A DNA stretch of 64,000 nucleotides, taken from Flavobacterium johnsoniae UW101 (lineage in GTDB: Bacteria; Bacteroidota; Bacteroidia; Flavobacteriales; Flavobacteriaceae). A model generated the notes under the pieces. The model ran no database searches, was not told the DNA's origin, and worked only from the letters and a program-made list of their open reading frames with translations. Each line of letters opens with the position of its first letter. Position 1 is the stretch's first letter. The stretch is from NCBI RefSeq assembly GCF_000016645.1, contig NC_009441.1, positions 3,410,001 through 3,474,000 on the forward strand, given 5' to 3'. This document shows, in pieces, positions 16,604 to 27,200 of this stretch. Position numbers and translations under genes: made by a program.

Positions 16604-18631
16604 TCACAACAATCCATTATACTTTCTAACAAACCATTCTGTCGTTAATAAAGCGGCAATTAAAATCAATAACCAAACCCAGTCTATAATTGGAGTTTTG
16701 GTTGATACATTTTTTTCGATTGATTTGTATTCTTTATTCTCTAAAAGTGTATTAATCAAATCTTCTTCCTCGTTTTCAAAAAAGGCTTTCCCATTGGTTT
16801 GTAAGGCCAATTGTTTCAATTTTAAAACATCAGGATTTACAAATTGCTTTTCGATATCAAAATCTAAAATTTCGAAATGACTAGAATATGAAGTGTTCGA
16901 ATTTAATTCTTTTACTGTAAAATTGTATTTCCCTGCTGTTAACCCTTCTAAATTTACAGAGAAAGAATTATTTCCTTTTAATAAGTCGTAGTTTTTTGCT
17001 TGTTTGGTTTCGGCATTTGTAACCGTAATTGTTAATCTTGCCTTTTCATCAAACTCATAATTTTTATTGAAATACTGCGCATTGATTACAATATCTTCTC
17101 CAGAATTATAAAAGTTTTCGTGTGTTACAACCAAAGATTTTTTTGAAGCCGAAGTTGCTAAATATTGGATTACTTTGTCTACAAAAACATCGTATTTCTC
17201 AAACAACTGATTATCGATATGACTCTGTAAGCGCCATTTCCAGCTGTTTTCTCCTAAAAGAAAAGCTGTTCGTTTTCCCTGGTTTTCGGCAAAAGCCAAT
17301 AAAGGCGCATTTGTAGAAACATTTCTAATTTTTGAAGAAAGTAAAACTGAAACATTTCCGTTTGTTGAAATTGTTCCGAATAAATTCTGCAAAGGCGGGA
17401 AATTTTCAAATCCGATATTATCTATAGCAAATAAATTAAACTGCGATTGAAATTCAGACAAATAATCTTCGACTTGTCCGCTCATTTTGAAAACCAGATT
17501 GTTTTGCTGCTGATTCAGGAAATTAAAATCAGTGCTGTTTCCGGTTATAATAAAAGTGTTTCTTCCTGCTGCTTTATTGTTATCAAAAACCTGTTTGAAG
17601 GATGAATTTGGCTGATATAAAACCAAAACCGAAGCTTCCTGTAACTGACTAATATCGTTTGGCTTAACCAATATTACTTTACGCTGTGCATTAACTTCTA
17701 CCGCACGTTTTAAAGCTGCGATATCTGGATGATTTATAGAAGAAACAATGGCAATTGTAGATTTTTGATCGATTATTTCTACAGCAAAATTTTTGATGTT
17801 ATTGTAACTGTTTTTCTCTTTTGCGTTTGAAGATATATTGGCTCTAAAAATTTGCAGTCCAACCTTATCAGCCGGCAAAAGTAAATTTAAAGAGGCTGTT
17901 TTTTTAGACGATGAAAAAGAAACTTTTTCTTTTGCCACAACAGAATTTCCCTGTGAAATTGTAAAATCTGCCGTTACTGGTTTGTCTCCTGCATATTGTA
18001 GAAAAACTTCTACGGGAAATTTATTTTTATGAAAAGCGTATTTATTTACGTTCAGCTGATTTATTTTTAAATCAAAAAACGTGGTTGTGTCTCCCACAAC
18101 CAAAGGATAAACTTTATTAGCAGGATCGAATCTATAAACGTAGTCGTTTCCTGTAGTTTGATTTCCATCAGTAATAATAACCGTTGGGAAAGTCAGGTTT
18201 TTGTTGATGCTTTTTAAATTCTTGGCAGCTTCGTCCAGATTAGTCTGGTTTCCTTTAAAATCAAATTTATCTGATGTTTTAAATTCATCATCAAATTGAT
18301 AAGACTGAATTTCGAATTTTTCTTTTAAAGCTGGATTGGATATTAATTTTTGGTATAATTCAAGGGCTTTTTTATCTGATTTTAAAGCAGCGATTGAACT
18401 TGAATTATCTACGGCAATTGCCAAAGGTGTTTTGGTAATTTGAAGCGAACTTTTAGAAATTATCGGATTTATCAATAAAACCAACAATCCAAAAATGACC
18501 AGAAAACGTAAAAAAGCCAAAAACCAAATCAGATTTGATTTGTTTTTGGCTTTATAAAAGTATTGAAAGTACGACAAACCACCCGCTATTACTAAAGAAA
18601 GTAATAATAATAAAATCGTGTTTGTAGTCAT
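16604..18631 (-). CDS. Large membrane protein with vWA-like domain
   Basis: 675 residues: two N-terminal TM helices (about 5-25 and 38-60), a periplasmic region beginning PLAIAVDNSSSIAALKSDK and including VIITDGNQTTGNDYVY, which resemble vWA/MIDAS strands, further Ig-like beta domains, and a C-terminal TM helix (about 648-667). The architecture recalls BatA/BatB-like and gliding/aerotolerance proteins, but the function is unknown. The first DxSxS motif (DNSSS) is intact. Stands between fabG and the DUF4846/M15 pair. Confidence 0.78.
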   Translation of the reverse strand: MTTNTILLLLLSLVIAGGLSYFQYFYKAKNKSNLIWFLAFLRFLVIFGLLVLLINPIISKSSLQITKTPLAIAVDNSSSIAALKSDKKALELYQKLISNPALKEKFEIQSYQFDDEFKTSDKFDFKGNQTNLDEAAKNLKSINKNLTFPTVIITDGNQTTGNDYVYRFDPANKVYPLVVGDTTTFFDLKINQLNVNKYAFHKNKFPVEVFLQYAGDKPVTADFTISQGNSVVAKEKVSFSSSKKTASLNLLLPADKVGLQIFRANISSNAKEKNSYNNIKNFAVEIIDQKSTIAIVSSINHPDIAALKRAVEVNAQRKVILVKPNDISQLQEASVLVLYQPNSSFKQVFDNNKAAGRNTFIITGNSTDFNFLNQQQNNLVFKMSGQVEDYLSEFQSQFNLFAIDNIGFENFPPLQNLFGTISTNGNVSVLLSSKIRNVSTNAPLLAFAENQGKRTAFLLGENSWKWRLQSHIDNQLFEKYDVFVDKVIQYLATSASKKSLVVTHENFYNSGEDIVINAQYFNKNYEFDEKARLTITVTNAETKQAKNYDLLKGNNSFSVNLEGLTAGKYNFTVKELNSNTSYSSHFEILDFDIEKQFVNPDVLKLKQLALQTNGKAFFENEEEDLINTLLENKEYKSIEKNVSTKTPIIDWVWLLILIAALLTTEWFVRKYNGLL

Positions 18632-18639
18632 ATTTAATT

Positions 18640-18705
18640 TGGGTTTATAGTTTTTAGTTTATAGTTTTTGGCTGCAGAACAATAAACAACAAACCACAAA
18701 CAAGT
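18640..18705. repeat. AT-rich word repeat between fabG and the vWA-like gene
   Basis: Iterated GTTTATAGTTTTTAG words (about 18643-18669) followed by loosely complementary AATAAACAACAAACCACAAAC words (about 18680-18702). Weak member of the intergenic inverted-word class. Confidence 0.45.
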
Positions 18706-18711
18706 AACATA

Positions 18712-19458
18712 TTAGGTAAGCATTCCTCCACAAACATTAAGAACTTGTCCTGTAATGTAAGCACTCATGTCTGAAGCTAAGAAAAGACAAGCGTTTGCTA
18801 CATCTTCTGTTGTTCCGCCGCGTTTCAACGGAATTCCTTCTCTCCATCCTTTTACTACATCTTCAGATAATTTTGCAGTCATTTCAGTTTCAATGAAACC
18901 TGGAGCAATTGCGTTGCAGCGAATATTACGAGAACCTAATTCTAAAGCTACTGATTTTGTAAAACCAATTGCTCCGGCTTTTGAAGCAGCATAGTTTGTC
19001 TGCCCTGCGTTTCCAGAAACTCCAACAACAGAACTAATATTGATAATAGATCCTGCACGTTGTTTTAAGAAAGTTTTTTGGATTGCTTTTGTCATATTGA
19101 AAACAGATTTCAAGTTAACATCAATAACTTGGTCGAAATCAGCTTCAGACATACGCATAAGTAAGTTATCTTTTGTAATTCCGGCATTGTTAATTAAAAT
19201 ATCAACAGTTCCAAAATCAGCTAAAACTGCATCAACAAAAGTTTGTGCTTCATTAAAATCAGCTGCGTTAGATTGGTAACCTTTTGCTTTTACTCCTAAA
19301 GCATTTAATTCTTTTTCAAGAGCTTCAGCAGACGCTGCAGATGAACTATATGTAAATGCTACATTTGCTCCGTGTTTAGCAAAAACTTCTGCAATTCCTT
19401 TACCAATTCCGCGGCTAGCGCCAGTAATGATTGCTACTTTTCCTTCTAGTAATTTCAT
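18712..19458 (-). CDS. fabG: FabG, 3-oxoacyl-ACP reductase
   Basis: NADPH-dependent short-chain reductase of fatty acid elongation. 248 residues. TGASRGIG cofactor loop at 12-19, NNAGIT near 90, catalytic Ser142/Ser143 region (ISSVVG), Tyr156 and Lys160 (YAASK), and the terminal NVCGGM loop. Length and motifs match housekeeping FabG rather than a degradative SDR. A TATATTTG promoter lies about 100 nt upstream. Confidence 0.95.
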   Translation of the reverse strand: MKLLEGKVAIITGASRGIGKGIAEVFAKHGANVAFTYSSSAASAEALEKELNALGVKAKGYQSNAADFNEAQTFVDAVLADFGTVDILINNAGITKDNLLMRMSEADFDQVIDVNLKSVFNMTKAIQKTFLKQRAGSIINISSVVGVSGNAGQTNYAASKAGAIGFTKSVALELGSRNIRCNAIAPGFIETEMTAKLSEDVVKGWREGIPLKRGGTTEDVANACLFLASDMSAYITGQVLNVCGGMLT

Positions 19459-19559
19459 ATTTAAAATTAGATTTAACTTTTATTTGTCTTAAATCCTAAA
19501 TCAGCTTTTATCTTTTAAATAATTAAAGACTTATTTGATCGAGGTTCCGAACGACTTGT

Positions 19560-19567
19560 CAAATATA
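19560..19567 (-). promoter_or_regulatory. Promoter -7 element of fabG
   Basis: Minus-strand TATATTTG matches TAnnTTTG. It would give a 5' leader of about 95 nt before the ATG at 19458. Confidence 0.6.
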
Positions 19568-19655
19568 TGATAATTCCTTTTTTTAAAAAAATATCATTTA
19601 CGATTCATTTAAAATTCCAAATGCCAAAGGCGATTATTTGGCATTCATAAAATAA

Positions 19656-19683
19656 AATACCAGTAGTGTTTTCTACTGGTATT
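19656..19683 (-). terminator. Terminator of the double-glycine peptide gene
   Basis: Stem AATACCAGTAG (19656-19666) with its complement at 19673-19683, loop TGTTTT, followed on the minus strand by a T-rich tract. A second small hairpin, ATGCCAAA/TTTGGCAT, lies at 19621-19644 downstream. Together they insulate fabG. Confidence 0.7.
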
Positions 19684-19715
19684 CTCTATGTATTTATTTT
19701 CTATTCTTTTAAATT

Positions 19716-19925
19716 TTAACCAATTTTAATAGGATCTGGTTCTGGAAACGGATCTGGAAATGGTGTACTTGCACAGCCTTCTATAAAACATGGATTCTCT
19801 GGCGAAATTATCATTGCACATGGTGTTGTGCAGATAACTATTTCTGGACCGCCGCCAATAATATTTTTTTGTTCTTCTCTTCCGAGAACTTCAACTCCTT
19901 TGAAATTTAAAATTGTTTTTAACAT
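19716..19925 (-). CDS. Double-glycine leader peptide (bacteriocin-like precursor)
   Basis: 69-residue peptide from ATG 19925. The leader MLKTILNFKGVEVLGREEQK is followed by NIIGGG, the GG processing site used by C39-peptidase ABC exporters, as in other flavobacterial bacteriocin-type leaders. The core, about 42 residues, holds four Cys (ICTTPC, PCFIEGC) and a Pro/Asp-rich tail, PFPDPFPEPDP. Function unknown: antimicrobial, signal and secreted structural roles are all possible. An upstream start at 19958 would add a non-leader-like extension and was rejected. No exporter or modification enzyme lies nearby. Confidence 0.78.
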   Translation of the reverse strand: MLKTILNFKGVEVLGREEQKNIIGGGPEIVICTTPCAMIISPENPCFIEGCASTPFPDPFPEPDPIKIG

Positions 19926-20084
19926 AATGATTAAGTTGTTTGATGTTTGTATACTCAATGCTTTTTGTCCGTTGAGTTTCAGACAGAATTTTAACCTAAA
20001 TCGTTAATTTTCAATTATAAAAATAAGAAATTATTTCTTTTTTATAAATAAATAACAAGATTTTATTTTCAATTTTAAAATAAA

Positions 20085-20112
20085 AAAAGCAGCTCAAAAA
20101 TGAACTGCTTTT
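20085..20112 (-). terminator. Terminator of the 89-aa membrane protein gene
   Basis: Hairpin AAAAGCAGCTCA / TGAACTGCTTTT with one internal mismatch and flanking A and T runs. Nearly identical in sequence to the terminator at 20425-20454, so the two bracket the 89-aa gene. Confidence 0.75.
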
Positions 20113-20137
20113 CCCAAAATAAAAATTAAAACTAAAA

Positions 20138-20407
20138 CTAATTTAATCTATAAATGATAAAAAATAGTACTCCCAATATCACTGCTGAAATCAATATACT
20201 ATACATTGACGATTGCAGTTGTACTGTACCATTTATTTTATCTTCTCTTTTTTGTCTTACTAAATTGGCAGTCATAAACGGTATAATTAATGCAATAGAG
20301 AGATATAAATAATATCTTGTATAATCAGGATACAATTCTGATGTAACTAATAGTAACAAACCCCAAAAAAAGATGATAATACTCGCTGGTGTAATTATTT
20401 TTTTCAT
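20138..20407 (-). CDS. Small membrane protein, unknown
   Basis: 89 residues with three hydrophobic segments (about 5-23, 30-48 and 66-86) separated by a basic loop, RQKREDK. No family recognised. It follows the SusCD-type locus on the same strand, after a terminator, and is bracketed by two near-identical terminator hairpins. Whether it belongs to the import locus is unclear. Confidence 0.65.
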   Translation of the reverse strand: MKKIITPASIIIFFWGLLLLVTSELYPDYTRYYLYLSIALIIPFMTANLVRQKREDKINGTVQLQSSMYSILISAVILGVLFFIIYRLN

Positions 20408-20424
20408 TGTTTATTTTAGTTTAA

Positions 20425-20454
20425 AAAAGCAGCTCAATAATTGAACTGCTTTTT
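20425..20454 (-). terminator. Terminator of the TonB import operon
   Basis: AAAAGCAGCTCAA and TTGAACTGCTTTT arms with one mismatch, followed on the minus strand by a T-run. Directly after the DUF4302 gene stop. Confidence 0.75.
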
Positions 20455-20464
20455 AGTTTATAAA

Positions 20465-21808
20465 TTATAACTGATATGTTGTGGTTCTAAAACTACTAGA
20501 AGCACTTGTCATTGTATAAATTGTATTAATAAAAGAAATTGTGAAATTTTCCTTTTTAATGTACATACCTGCAGGAGTAAAGAACTCTGCGTCAAGGTCT
20601 TTTAAGAATGCTGGAGCAGGAATAATTGCTGAACCATTATCCCATGAATCATGATTAAATACTAATGTTTTAGCTGTATTATTTGGAGTTGTCGTAAAGT
20701 TATGATAAACAGATGGTCTTCCTCCATTAAAACGATATTCAATGTAATTTCCAAAAGCAGAATTAAAATAAATCTGAATTCTGGCTATAGATTGATTTGC
20801 TGGTAATGCAGCATTTGCTTTTAAAATTAATGATCTGAAGTAATTAGAAGTTGTTGGTGCTGAATATAAATTAGCCGCTATATAAGATATAACAAATTGA
20901 GGCTGACCGTCAATACCTTTTTTGTAATCATCAGTTATTACAGGCGGTACAGTTGTATACTTAATAGTTGCTTTTACACCTCCTGTTCCTGTTGAAACAA
21001 AAGTATCATCAGTACTGTTATAGCTAAAATTAGTTAATTTTTGTCCTTTAACTTCAACTGGCGGTTCAACAACTGCTCCTGCTGGAGTAAAGGCAAAAGA
21101 CATATTAATCAAATCATTACTGCCAGGTACTAAAGATGCTGCTACTCCAAAACGAGCATCTGGATTATAATCTAAATCATAATTTTGCACTGCAGCTCCA
21201 TCGTTAATTTCTAACAATCTGAATAATGGACTTGTAATTTCTCCTGTTATTGCTTCTATTACTGGGGTATTATCATGCAGATCATCCCAGTCTTTTGCTG
21301 TAGCTTTTTTAAATCTCAGCTCCTGAAAACTTCTATTGGTTCTAAAAATGATTTCTCCATTTTCCTGACCATAGTAGAAAAACTGAAAGTCTCCAAGATG
21401 TCCTTTCCCAACAAGTGCCGGAGTTGGATAATTATCTGATTCTGATAAAAGATGTATTCTGTTAGCAGTTGTAAAAACTAAACTCACTGCACTTCCTAAT
21501 TGAATATCATACTGACTTCTGTGAATATCTGTATCATCATCAAAATCTGATGCCATATCAACTTTTCCGTCTGGCAAAAATTTAAATAAATGCGTCCATG
21601 CTCCTAATTGAGTGCTGTCTGTATAATAAACAGCTTTCCAACCGTCTGCAGAAGAAAGTAATAAATCGTTTAGTTCTTTTTTTCTTGCATTTAATCTTTC
21701 AATTGGACTTTCGTCAAATTTTGGATCAGCTTCTGTACTTGTACATGCTCCCATAATAACAGCCACAAGACCAACTAAGAGGAACTTATATATATGTTTT
21801 ATTTTCAT
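20465..21808 (-). CDS. DUF4302 lipoprotein of the SusCD locus
   Basis: 447 residues with a lipobox (VAVIMGAC, Cys22), then a DUF4302-type domain: an early LNARKKELNDLLLSSADGWKAVYY segment, a beta-rich body, and a second half with Pro-rich linkers. DUF4302 lipoproteins typically accompany SusC/SusD pairs and LP_HExxH proteins, probably as surface-exposed binding components. Last gene of the operon, 33 bp after the metallohydrolase gene. Confidence 0.83.
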   Translation of the reverse strand: MKIKHIYKFLLVGLVAVIMGACTSTEADPKFDESPIERLNARKKELNDLLLSSADGWKAVYYTDSTQLGAWTHLFKFLPDGKVDMASDFDDDTDIHRSQYDIQLGSAVSLVFTTANRIHLLSESDNYPTPALVGKGHLGDFQFFYYGQENGEIIFRTNRSFQELRFKKATAKDWDDLHDNTPVIEAITGEITSPLFRLLEINDGAAVQNYDLDYNPDARFGVAASLVPGSNDLINMSFAFTPAGAVVEPPVEVKGQKLTNFSYNSTDDTFVSTGTGGVKATIKYTTVPPVITDDYKKGIDGQPQFVISYIAANLYSAPTTSNYFRSLILKANAALPANQSIARIQIYFNSAFGNYIEYRFNGGRPSVYHNFTTTPNNTAKTLVFNHDSWDNGSAIIPAPAFLKDLDAEFFTPAGMYIKKENFTISFINTIYTMTSASSSFRTTTYQL

Positions 21809-21841
21809 AATATTGATTTTATAATTAGATTATTACAAGTC

Positions 21842-22702
21842 TTAATTGTTGATAACTGTGGTTGTATTTTTTTGCGCTTCGTCTCTTAAAGCGTAAAAAT
21901 CCATTCCGAAATTATCTTTATAATACTGAACTACAATTGCTTCTTTCTTTTTAAGGTTTGCTTTTGCTGTTGCATCTGTAACACTTGCCAAAATTGCATC
22001 GTATTCTGCTTTTGAACTTGTTAAGATTATTGAAGCTGTTTCGGCAAAATCTTCGTAAATATTCAATCTCGCATAATTAGTTATAAAACCTAAAGCTCTT
22101 GAAGCAGCATCTGTATAAATATACCAGCTTGATGTATATCCTGCTGGTGTTAATTTTGCCCATGCCTGCTCATCAAAAGGTTTTGTCTGGTTTAAGATGT
22201 GTACATACTCATGCTGAATTGTATGGATAAATCTAGTTACATCTGCTCTGCTTTTTCTATTTAAATAATCTAATTCAAAAAGCGTAACTCTCTGTCCTCC
22301 TTCTGCAATACCTAATGTAACTGTACCAGATGTATTTAAGTTAGTTCCTCCTACTAATACAAATTCTCTAGGTGAAATTTTCTTAACGAAATCTGCTCCT
22401 CCAATAGTCGAATAACTATCAATCCAGATTGCTTTTACAACTTCCATTGCTGGTTTTACTCTGTCTACTGTAGGAGGAAACAAAAAGCGATTGTTATCTA
22501 CTAAGTTTTGGTTCCATTCATAATACACTTTTATGTTATATGGATTTAAAAAACTTGTTTCAATCCAGGTATCCAGTTCTGTTTTATTACGAACTGTATA
22601 ATCTAACTGAGTTTCTTTTGGCTGATCTTCCTGAGCACAAGCAGCAAACAACATTGATACTGAAATCATTGCAACTGCTCTATATTTTTGTAATATTTTC
22701 AT
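21842..22702 (-). CDS. Substrate import-associated zinc metallohydrolase lipoprotein
   Basis: Start ATG 22702 gives MKILQKYRAVAMISVSMLFA followed by lipobox Cys22. A longer frame from 22792 would overlap the susD end and hide the signal peptide. 286 residues. The HExxH zinc motif appears as HTIQHEYVHILNQ, typical of the LP_HExxH family encoded with SusC/SusD. The probable third ligand region is YEDFAETASI. Likely surface-anchored, acting on the imported substrate, possibly a peptide or metallo-complex; this is inference. Confidence 0.85.
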   Translation of the reverse strand: MKILQKYRAVAMISVSMLFAACAQEDQPKETQLDYTVRNKTELDTWIETSFLNPYNIKVYYEWNQNLVDNNRFLFPPTVDRVKPAMEVVKAIWIDSYSTIGGADFVKKISPREFVLVGGTNLNTSGTVTLGIAEGGQRVTLFELDYLNRKSRADVTRFIHTIQHEYVHILNQTKPFDEQAWAKLTPAGYTSSWYIYTDAASRALGFITNYARLNIYEDFAETASIILTSSKAEYDAILASVTDATAKANLKKKEAIVVQYYKDNFGMDFYALRDEAQKNTTTVINN

Positions 22703-22721
22703 AATCATTAATGTTAAATTT

Positions 22722-24200
22722 TTATCTAGGATTTTTTTCGATTCCGTTATCAGATGCTCTTTGAGGTATTTGCAACGCTCTTCGTTTGTCATCTTTAACT
22801 AAAACATTAGTCCTAACTGCTTTTCCATTTTCTTTAGTAATATGTTCTACTACAAGGTTAAAACGTTTAATATCAAACCATCTTAATCCTTCCTGGATAT
22901 ACTCTCTTCTTCTTGCTTCTGCAATTGCTTTGATGTATGATGCCTGCAAAGGACTTAAAGTATAGAATGGTGTGTACTCGTCTGCAATAACCGGATACAT
23001 AGCTGCAATGTTTGCTTCTGTAATTTTATCAGTTGCCGCATTATATCCTTGTGTTCTAAGACTGAAGAGATATTCTAATCCTGCATTAGCTTCTGCAAAC
23101 TGATTTTTCATTACATAAGCCTCAATTCTGTTTAAGAAAAACTCATCATTACTTAAAAGAACTACTCCTGTGTAAGCTTCTCCAATACCAGCTGTTACGT
23201 TAGTATATTTAAAGTATTCATAAAACTTAGGGATAAGTACATTGTTTTCATAAAATGATGATGTATAAATTAACCATGGTTTTCCCCAAATGTTAGTATC
23301 TGATCCTAAGATTTCATCTGATCTGTTATCAGAAAGGTAAAATCTATTTGTGTATCCTCTTCTTGCAGTTGAGTTTGGATAAGCTACTAATAAGTTTGTA
23401 GGCTGTTCTGCTTTTGAATATTCTAGCGGTTTTTGAGCAGAAGCTGCAGCATTAAAAGCTACATAATCTCTAAGAGTTGTTGGTTTAGAACCTAATCCTT
23501 TAGAATATTCAAGTACTTTATCCCAATCTCCTTTTATTAAATAAAAACGACATGCAAATGCTTTTGCTGCATCAATATTAAAGTGATATTTAGGCTCTTT
23601 GTAATTGTTTGTTATGTATTTCATTCCTTCGATAATATCCTGCTCGATTAAATCAAATACCTCTTTAACAGAGTTACGTTTGTATTGAGCCAATAATGCA
23701 CCTTCTGGTTTTGTTACATACGGAACACCTAAATCTGTTGCTGCACTTGAAGGATTGTATCTTTGTGACCAGTATGAAACCAGCATAAAATGATTGTAAG
23801 CTCTTGCAATTAAGGCTTCTCCTTTTTGCGGATTTAAACTTTCCGGGCTTCCAAGTTCATCAATTGCAACTAATGCCTGGTTTGAAGCTGCAATTGCCTC
23901 ATAACATGCATTCCAGAAGTCAGCTTCGGTATCTGGTCCTAATTGAGTCTGCATTTCCCAGTTAAAACTTTGTCTGTTATCAACATCAGATGATGTCATC
24001 TCACTGTCAAATACGTTATCAGACATTGTTTCTCCAATTACTGCATAGCTTTTACTTGGATATGCTGTAACTAATAATTCAGATATTTTTTCTGGTGTAT
24101 CAATCTGTGTTCTATTGTCTGGAATTTCAGAAAGAAATTCATCACAGCTGCTAAGACTTATCACCAATAATAATGAAAGTGTTATTTTTATATTTTTCAT
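22722..24200 (-). CDS. SusD/RagB-family nutrient-binding lipoprotein
   Basis: Outer-membrane lipoprotein that caps the SusC transporter. 492 residues with lipobox LLVISLSSC (Cys19). The N-terminal TPR-rich half has KGEALIARAYNHFMLVSYWSQRY. The C-terminal SusD half has YIKAIAEARRREYIQEGLRWFDIKRF, the classic EGxRWFDIKR signature. Lies 11 bp downstream of susC. Substrate specificity is not readable from sequence. Confidence 0.94.
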   Translation of the reverse strand: MKNIKITLSLLLVISLSSCDEFLSEIPDNRTQIDTPEKISELLVTAYPSKSYAVIGETMSDNVFDSEMTSSDVDNRQSFNWEMQTQLGPDTEADFWNACYEAIAASNQALVAIDELGSPESLNPQKGEALIARAYNHFMLVSYWSQRYNPSSAATDLGVPYVTKPEGALLAQYKRNSVKEVFDLIEQDIIEGMKYITNNYKEPKYHFNIDAAKAFACRFYLIKGDWDKVLEYSKGLGSKPTTLRDYVAFNAAASAQKPLEYSKAEQPTNLLVAYPNSTARRGYTNRFYLSDNRSDEILGSDTNIWGKPWLIYTSSFYENNVLIPKFYEYFKYTNVTAGIGEAYTGVVLLSNDEFFLNRIEAYVMKNQFAEANAGLEYLFSLRTQGYNAATDKITEANIAAMYPVIADEYTPFYTLSPLQASYIKAIAEARRREYIQEGLRWFDIKRFNLVVEHITKENGKAVRTNVLVKDDKRRALQIPQRASDNGIEKNPR

Positions 24201-24211
24201 ATTAATTATAA

Positions 24212-27200
24212 TTAGAATGAAACATTTAACGTAAATGTGTACTGAGAAGTGATTGGGAAAGCAACACCTCCTGTATTACGAAACTCAGGATCCTGACCGT
24301 GTAATCTTTTATCTGAATAAATTAACCATGGGTTAACTGCTGAACCTTTTAATGTAAAAGTACTTAAGCCTAGTTTTTTCTTGTAATCTTTTGGGAATTC
24401 CCAGCTTAAAGTAACATTTTTCAATCTCACGAAATCACCATCAGCAATTCTTACATCAGAGAAGTTATAAGTATTGTATGCAATTTCAAGATCTCTTTCT
24501 CCATAATTTCTGTTTAATAATCTATCAGCAATAACAGGAACGTTTGTAACATTTTCATCACCAGGGTTTATCCAGCGGTTAGCGTATTCTTTTGTAAATA
24601 CTGTTAAATCAGTGTATTTGTTACTGTAAACAGGGTTTAAACGAACTTTATTTCCTCCAGAACCTACAACAAATACATATAATGACCAGTTTTTATAAGT
24701 AAATGTATTTGCTAAACCAATTGATTTATTTGGCTCAATAGAACCTTCATATTTCAAGTATTTTGTAACATCTTTGGTATCTTGAAAATCAGCACCTGTA
24801 ATGTTATTTTCTGCTCCTTCTTGTAAATTAAATGTTGGTAATCCCTGATTATTTAATCCTGTAAATTGATAAGAATAAATAGAATTTCTAGGGTGTCCTA
24901 CAGTATTACCTCCATTAGAATCAACTAAATCAAAAGCAGATGGTCTGTTTGCTAATTTTGTAATTTCCTGATTAAATACTGAGAAATTTAAAGTTGTCGA
25001 CCACTTAAAGTTATCTGTTACAATATTTTGAGTAGTTAATCCAAGCTCAATACCTTTAGTTTCCATATCGGCATTATTTCCTTGTTTAATAGATTCTCCA
25101 CCTACACCAGAAGTGATTACATAATCAATCAAATCAAAAGCTTTACGTCTGTAAACATCTGCTGCAAGAGATACTCTGTTATTAAACATTCCTAAATCTA
25201 CACCAATGTTAGTTTCATATTGTTTTTCCCATGTCAAATCTTTGTTTTGAAGATCTTCAATTCTAATAGCATTTTCTCTATCAGAAAGGTTAAAACGGTC
25301 TGTTATAAAACTTTTATAAATTGCTAAAGAGTTTGTTGCAGGACCAGCTGTAGCAGTAAGTCCATAAGAAGCTCTTAATGCTAATGTATTGATAGTTTCA
25401 TTGTTTTTCATAAAGCTTTCTTCAGCAACATTCCATTTTCCACTTACAGTATAAGTTGGAAGCCATCTTGATGATCCAGTATCTCCTTGTCTGTTTGATC
25501 CATCATAACGACCCGTTAAAGATGCTGTATAACGACGATCGTATGTATATCCAACTTTACCAAAGAAACCAACTGTTCTTTCTCTTTCTTCTCCAAAATC
25601 ATAATATGAGTCTCCTCCGTTTACGATTTTTTCGATAATTCTTGGATCAATAAATGGAGTTAAACCTTTATTGTACTGAATTCCAACTGCCGTAAAATTG
25701 TCATTGTTTCTGTCTACAGATCTAAGCTCTGTACCAAAGAAACCTTCAACTTCGTGTTTGTCTTTAAATATATTTCTATAAGTAACACTATTTCTAATGT
25801 TGTAAGATGTCATATCATTTGTGAATTTTCTTAAAAATCCACCACTTGGCAGTACAGATACTTTTGGTGCTGTTAAATCATTTGGATTTTGATATAAAAA
25901 CACGTTATCTTTTTGAATCTGAGAATTTACATTATTACCAACTCCAGCGTTATAAGCTCCAACAACATTTGAACCTTCATAAATTCTGTGTTCTCTTGAC
26001 GTATTTGCATAACGAGCAGAACCAGTTAAATTATAAGTCAAGTTTTTATTTATTTTATAATCTAAATCTACCTGAAAACGAATATCATTTACTTTAATAT
26101 CTAAAGTATTATTTGCTAACTCATTAACAATGTTCATTGGAGCCCAGTTGTTTTGGTAGTATTCTAAGTTTCCTTTGTCATCATAAGGTCTTAAAGTTCT
26201 GCTTGTACTTAACACATAGTTAAATGGGTTAATATCAAAATCTCTTGTTGTTTTACCAAATACAACATCCTGCTTGCTTTCATAAGCCCCAGGAGCCTGC
26301 TGGTTACGAATAGATCCTAAAGTAGATAAAGTAATGTTTAACTTGTCATTGATGAAAAATGTACCTTTAAGGTTAGATGACAATTGTTTTACGTTATCAG
26401 CAATAGTCCATCCCGGATCTGTATAGTATCCAAGAGAAGCATAAAAAGTATTGTTTTTTCCTCCTCCAGAAAAGCTTAATGAATGGTTTTGAGTAATAGA
26501 AGGTCTAAATAAAACACTAAACCAGTCTGTATTTACTAATTCATATTTTTTCAAGAATTCATTGATATAAGGCTGATCATTTTTAACTCCATACTGACCG
26601 TTTGAAGTATTATAATTATTGATTTCTCTAGCCAAGATATTATAAACACCACCAAATCTTCCTGTATATGAAGAACTTAAATCAAGATATCCTTTTTGTC
26701 TCATTTCCTGAAAAACACTCATAGATTCCTGAGAGTTTAAGATATCGTATTGTGAATAACTAGGTACAGTTCTAACTGTATTTTCTACAGAATAGCTCAC
26801 TTTTAATGGTGAATCTCTTCGTCCTTGTTTTGTAGTAACAACCACAACTCCGTTTAATGATCTTGAACCATAAATTGACGTAGCCGATGCATCTTTAAGA
26901 ACTTCAATACTTTGAATATCATTAGAATTTAAACCTGCAACAGAAGAACTTAATAATGTTGCAGAGTTTCCTGAAGCTAAATCTGCAAATGTAACATTGA
27001 TAATATCTTCCTGAACAACACCATCAATAACCCATAATGGTTTTGTATCCCCAAAAATTGAAGAAGATCCACGAACGGTAATTTTAGGAGCCGTACCAAA
27101 AGTTCCTGTAACATTTTGTACTGTAACCCCTGCCGCTTTTCCTTCGATCATTCGGCTTACGTCAACTACACCTTCAACTTTTAACTCTGAACCAGAGATT

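Noticed and set aside
22703..22792. Thirty-residue extension of the zinc metallohydrolase overlapping susD
   Set aside because: It would bury the signal peptide and lipobox, which start properly at ATG 22702.
25456..26097. Plus-strand open frames inside susC
   Set aside because: Short frames rich in Leu/Gln/Tyr that arise from reading a beta-barrel gene backwards; no start signals or family motifs.
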